Source: an uncultured Rickettsiales bacterium (GTDB lineage: Bacteria; Pseudomonadota; Alphaproteobacteria; Rickettsiales; UBA1997). From it: a stretch of DNA of 5,461 nucleotides. The notes beneath the pieces are model-generated. The model saw nothing but the letters and a program-made list of their open reading frames with translations, did no database searches and was not told where the DNA came from. Within the stretch, counting starts at the first letter, position 1; each line of letters starts with the position of its first letter. This document shows positions 5,361 through 5,461 of the stretch, piece by piece. The position numbers were made by a program, and so were the translations under genes. The DNA lies in contig CAKVBE010000075.1 in NCBI GenBank assembly GCA_934725005.1, positions 1-5,461 of the forward strand, given 5' to 3'.

Positions 5361-5461
5361 GCAAGGACTATGGGATAGAAGCTTGCTTACAATTACCGAC
5401 TAATGGTTGAAAACCTGAGTGATAGTCCAAAGTTTCCGGAACGAAGTGGAGAAATGTCAAC

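Larger units (their letters stand above)
5077..5461. other. Gene-free right-hand region with several inverted and direct repeats
   Basis: No convincing gene is seen in this 385-bp stretch. Besides the terminator-like signals listed separately, it holds TATTACTT/AAGTAATA (5132-5139 with 5170-5177) and ACTTACTT/AAGTAAGT (5185-5192 with 5249-5256). It also holds a duplicated motif, TTGCTTACAATTACC at 5383-5397 and a slightly longer form at 5312-5332. From about 5360 the sequence becomes richer in G+C. Two short frames run off the right edge: a plus-strand frame from ATG 5403 (19 complete codons) and a minus-strand frame ending in a TAG at 5368-5370 (30 codons). Neither has a ribosome-binding site or recognisable product. 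The block ending GAACGAAGTGGAGAAATG looks more like an intergenic repeat than coding DNA. Confidence 0.5.

Overview
The window looks like a piece of chromosome from an A+T-rich alphaproteobacterium, most likely a host-associated or obligately intracellular member of the Rickettsiales. The evidence is the strong A+T bias, long gene-poor spacers, a GatA with the short pre-cis-serine insertion I associate with alphaproteobacteria, and Rickettsiales-like GatC and GrpE. This placement is by recall of family sequences; no search was run.

Layout: 1-470 holds no gene. It carries two diverged copies of a 75-bp repeat in the same orientation (1-75 and 305-379, 62/75 identical, ungapped), with stem-loop-forming sequence between them. 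A textbook sigma70 promoter (TTGACA, 17 bp, TATAAT at 474-502) then leads into a P1B-type metal-efflux ATPase (532-2376) that has no N-terminal metal-binding domain. Its short leader contains a perfect TTTAATTG tandem duplication inside an inverted repeat that overlaps the start codon. After a 157-bp spacer come gatC (2534-2824) and gatA (2828-4297), two subunits of the tRNA-dependent amidotransferase, 3 bp apart and so probably co-transcribed. gatB does not follow. A 203-bp spacer with a locally G+C-rich stem-loop separates them from grpE (4501-5076), the nucleotide-exchange factor of DnaK. The last 385 bp (5077-5461) have no convincing gene. They contain several inverted repeats, two terminator-like signals, a duplicated short motif and a more G+C-rich, repeat-like right edge.

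Functionally the genes are a metal-detoxification pump, part of the Gln-tRNA/Asn-tRNA synthesis machinery and a chaperone cofactor. Apart from gatC-gatA nothing indicates that they form one system. I found no CRISPR array, tRNA, rRNA, intact insertion sequence or toxin-antitoxin pair, and no clear undescribed multi-gene system. The most interesting signals are the non-coding ones: the repeat family at the left end and the compact control region of the metal pump.
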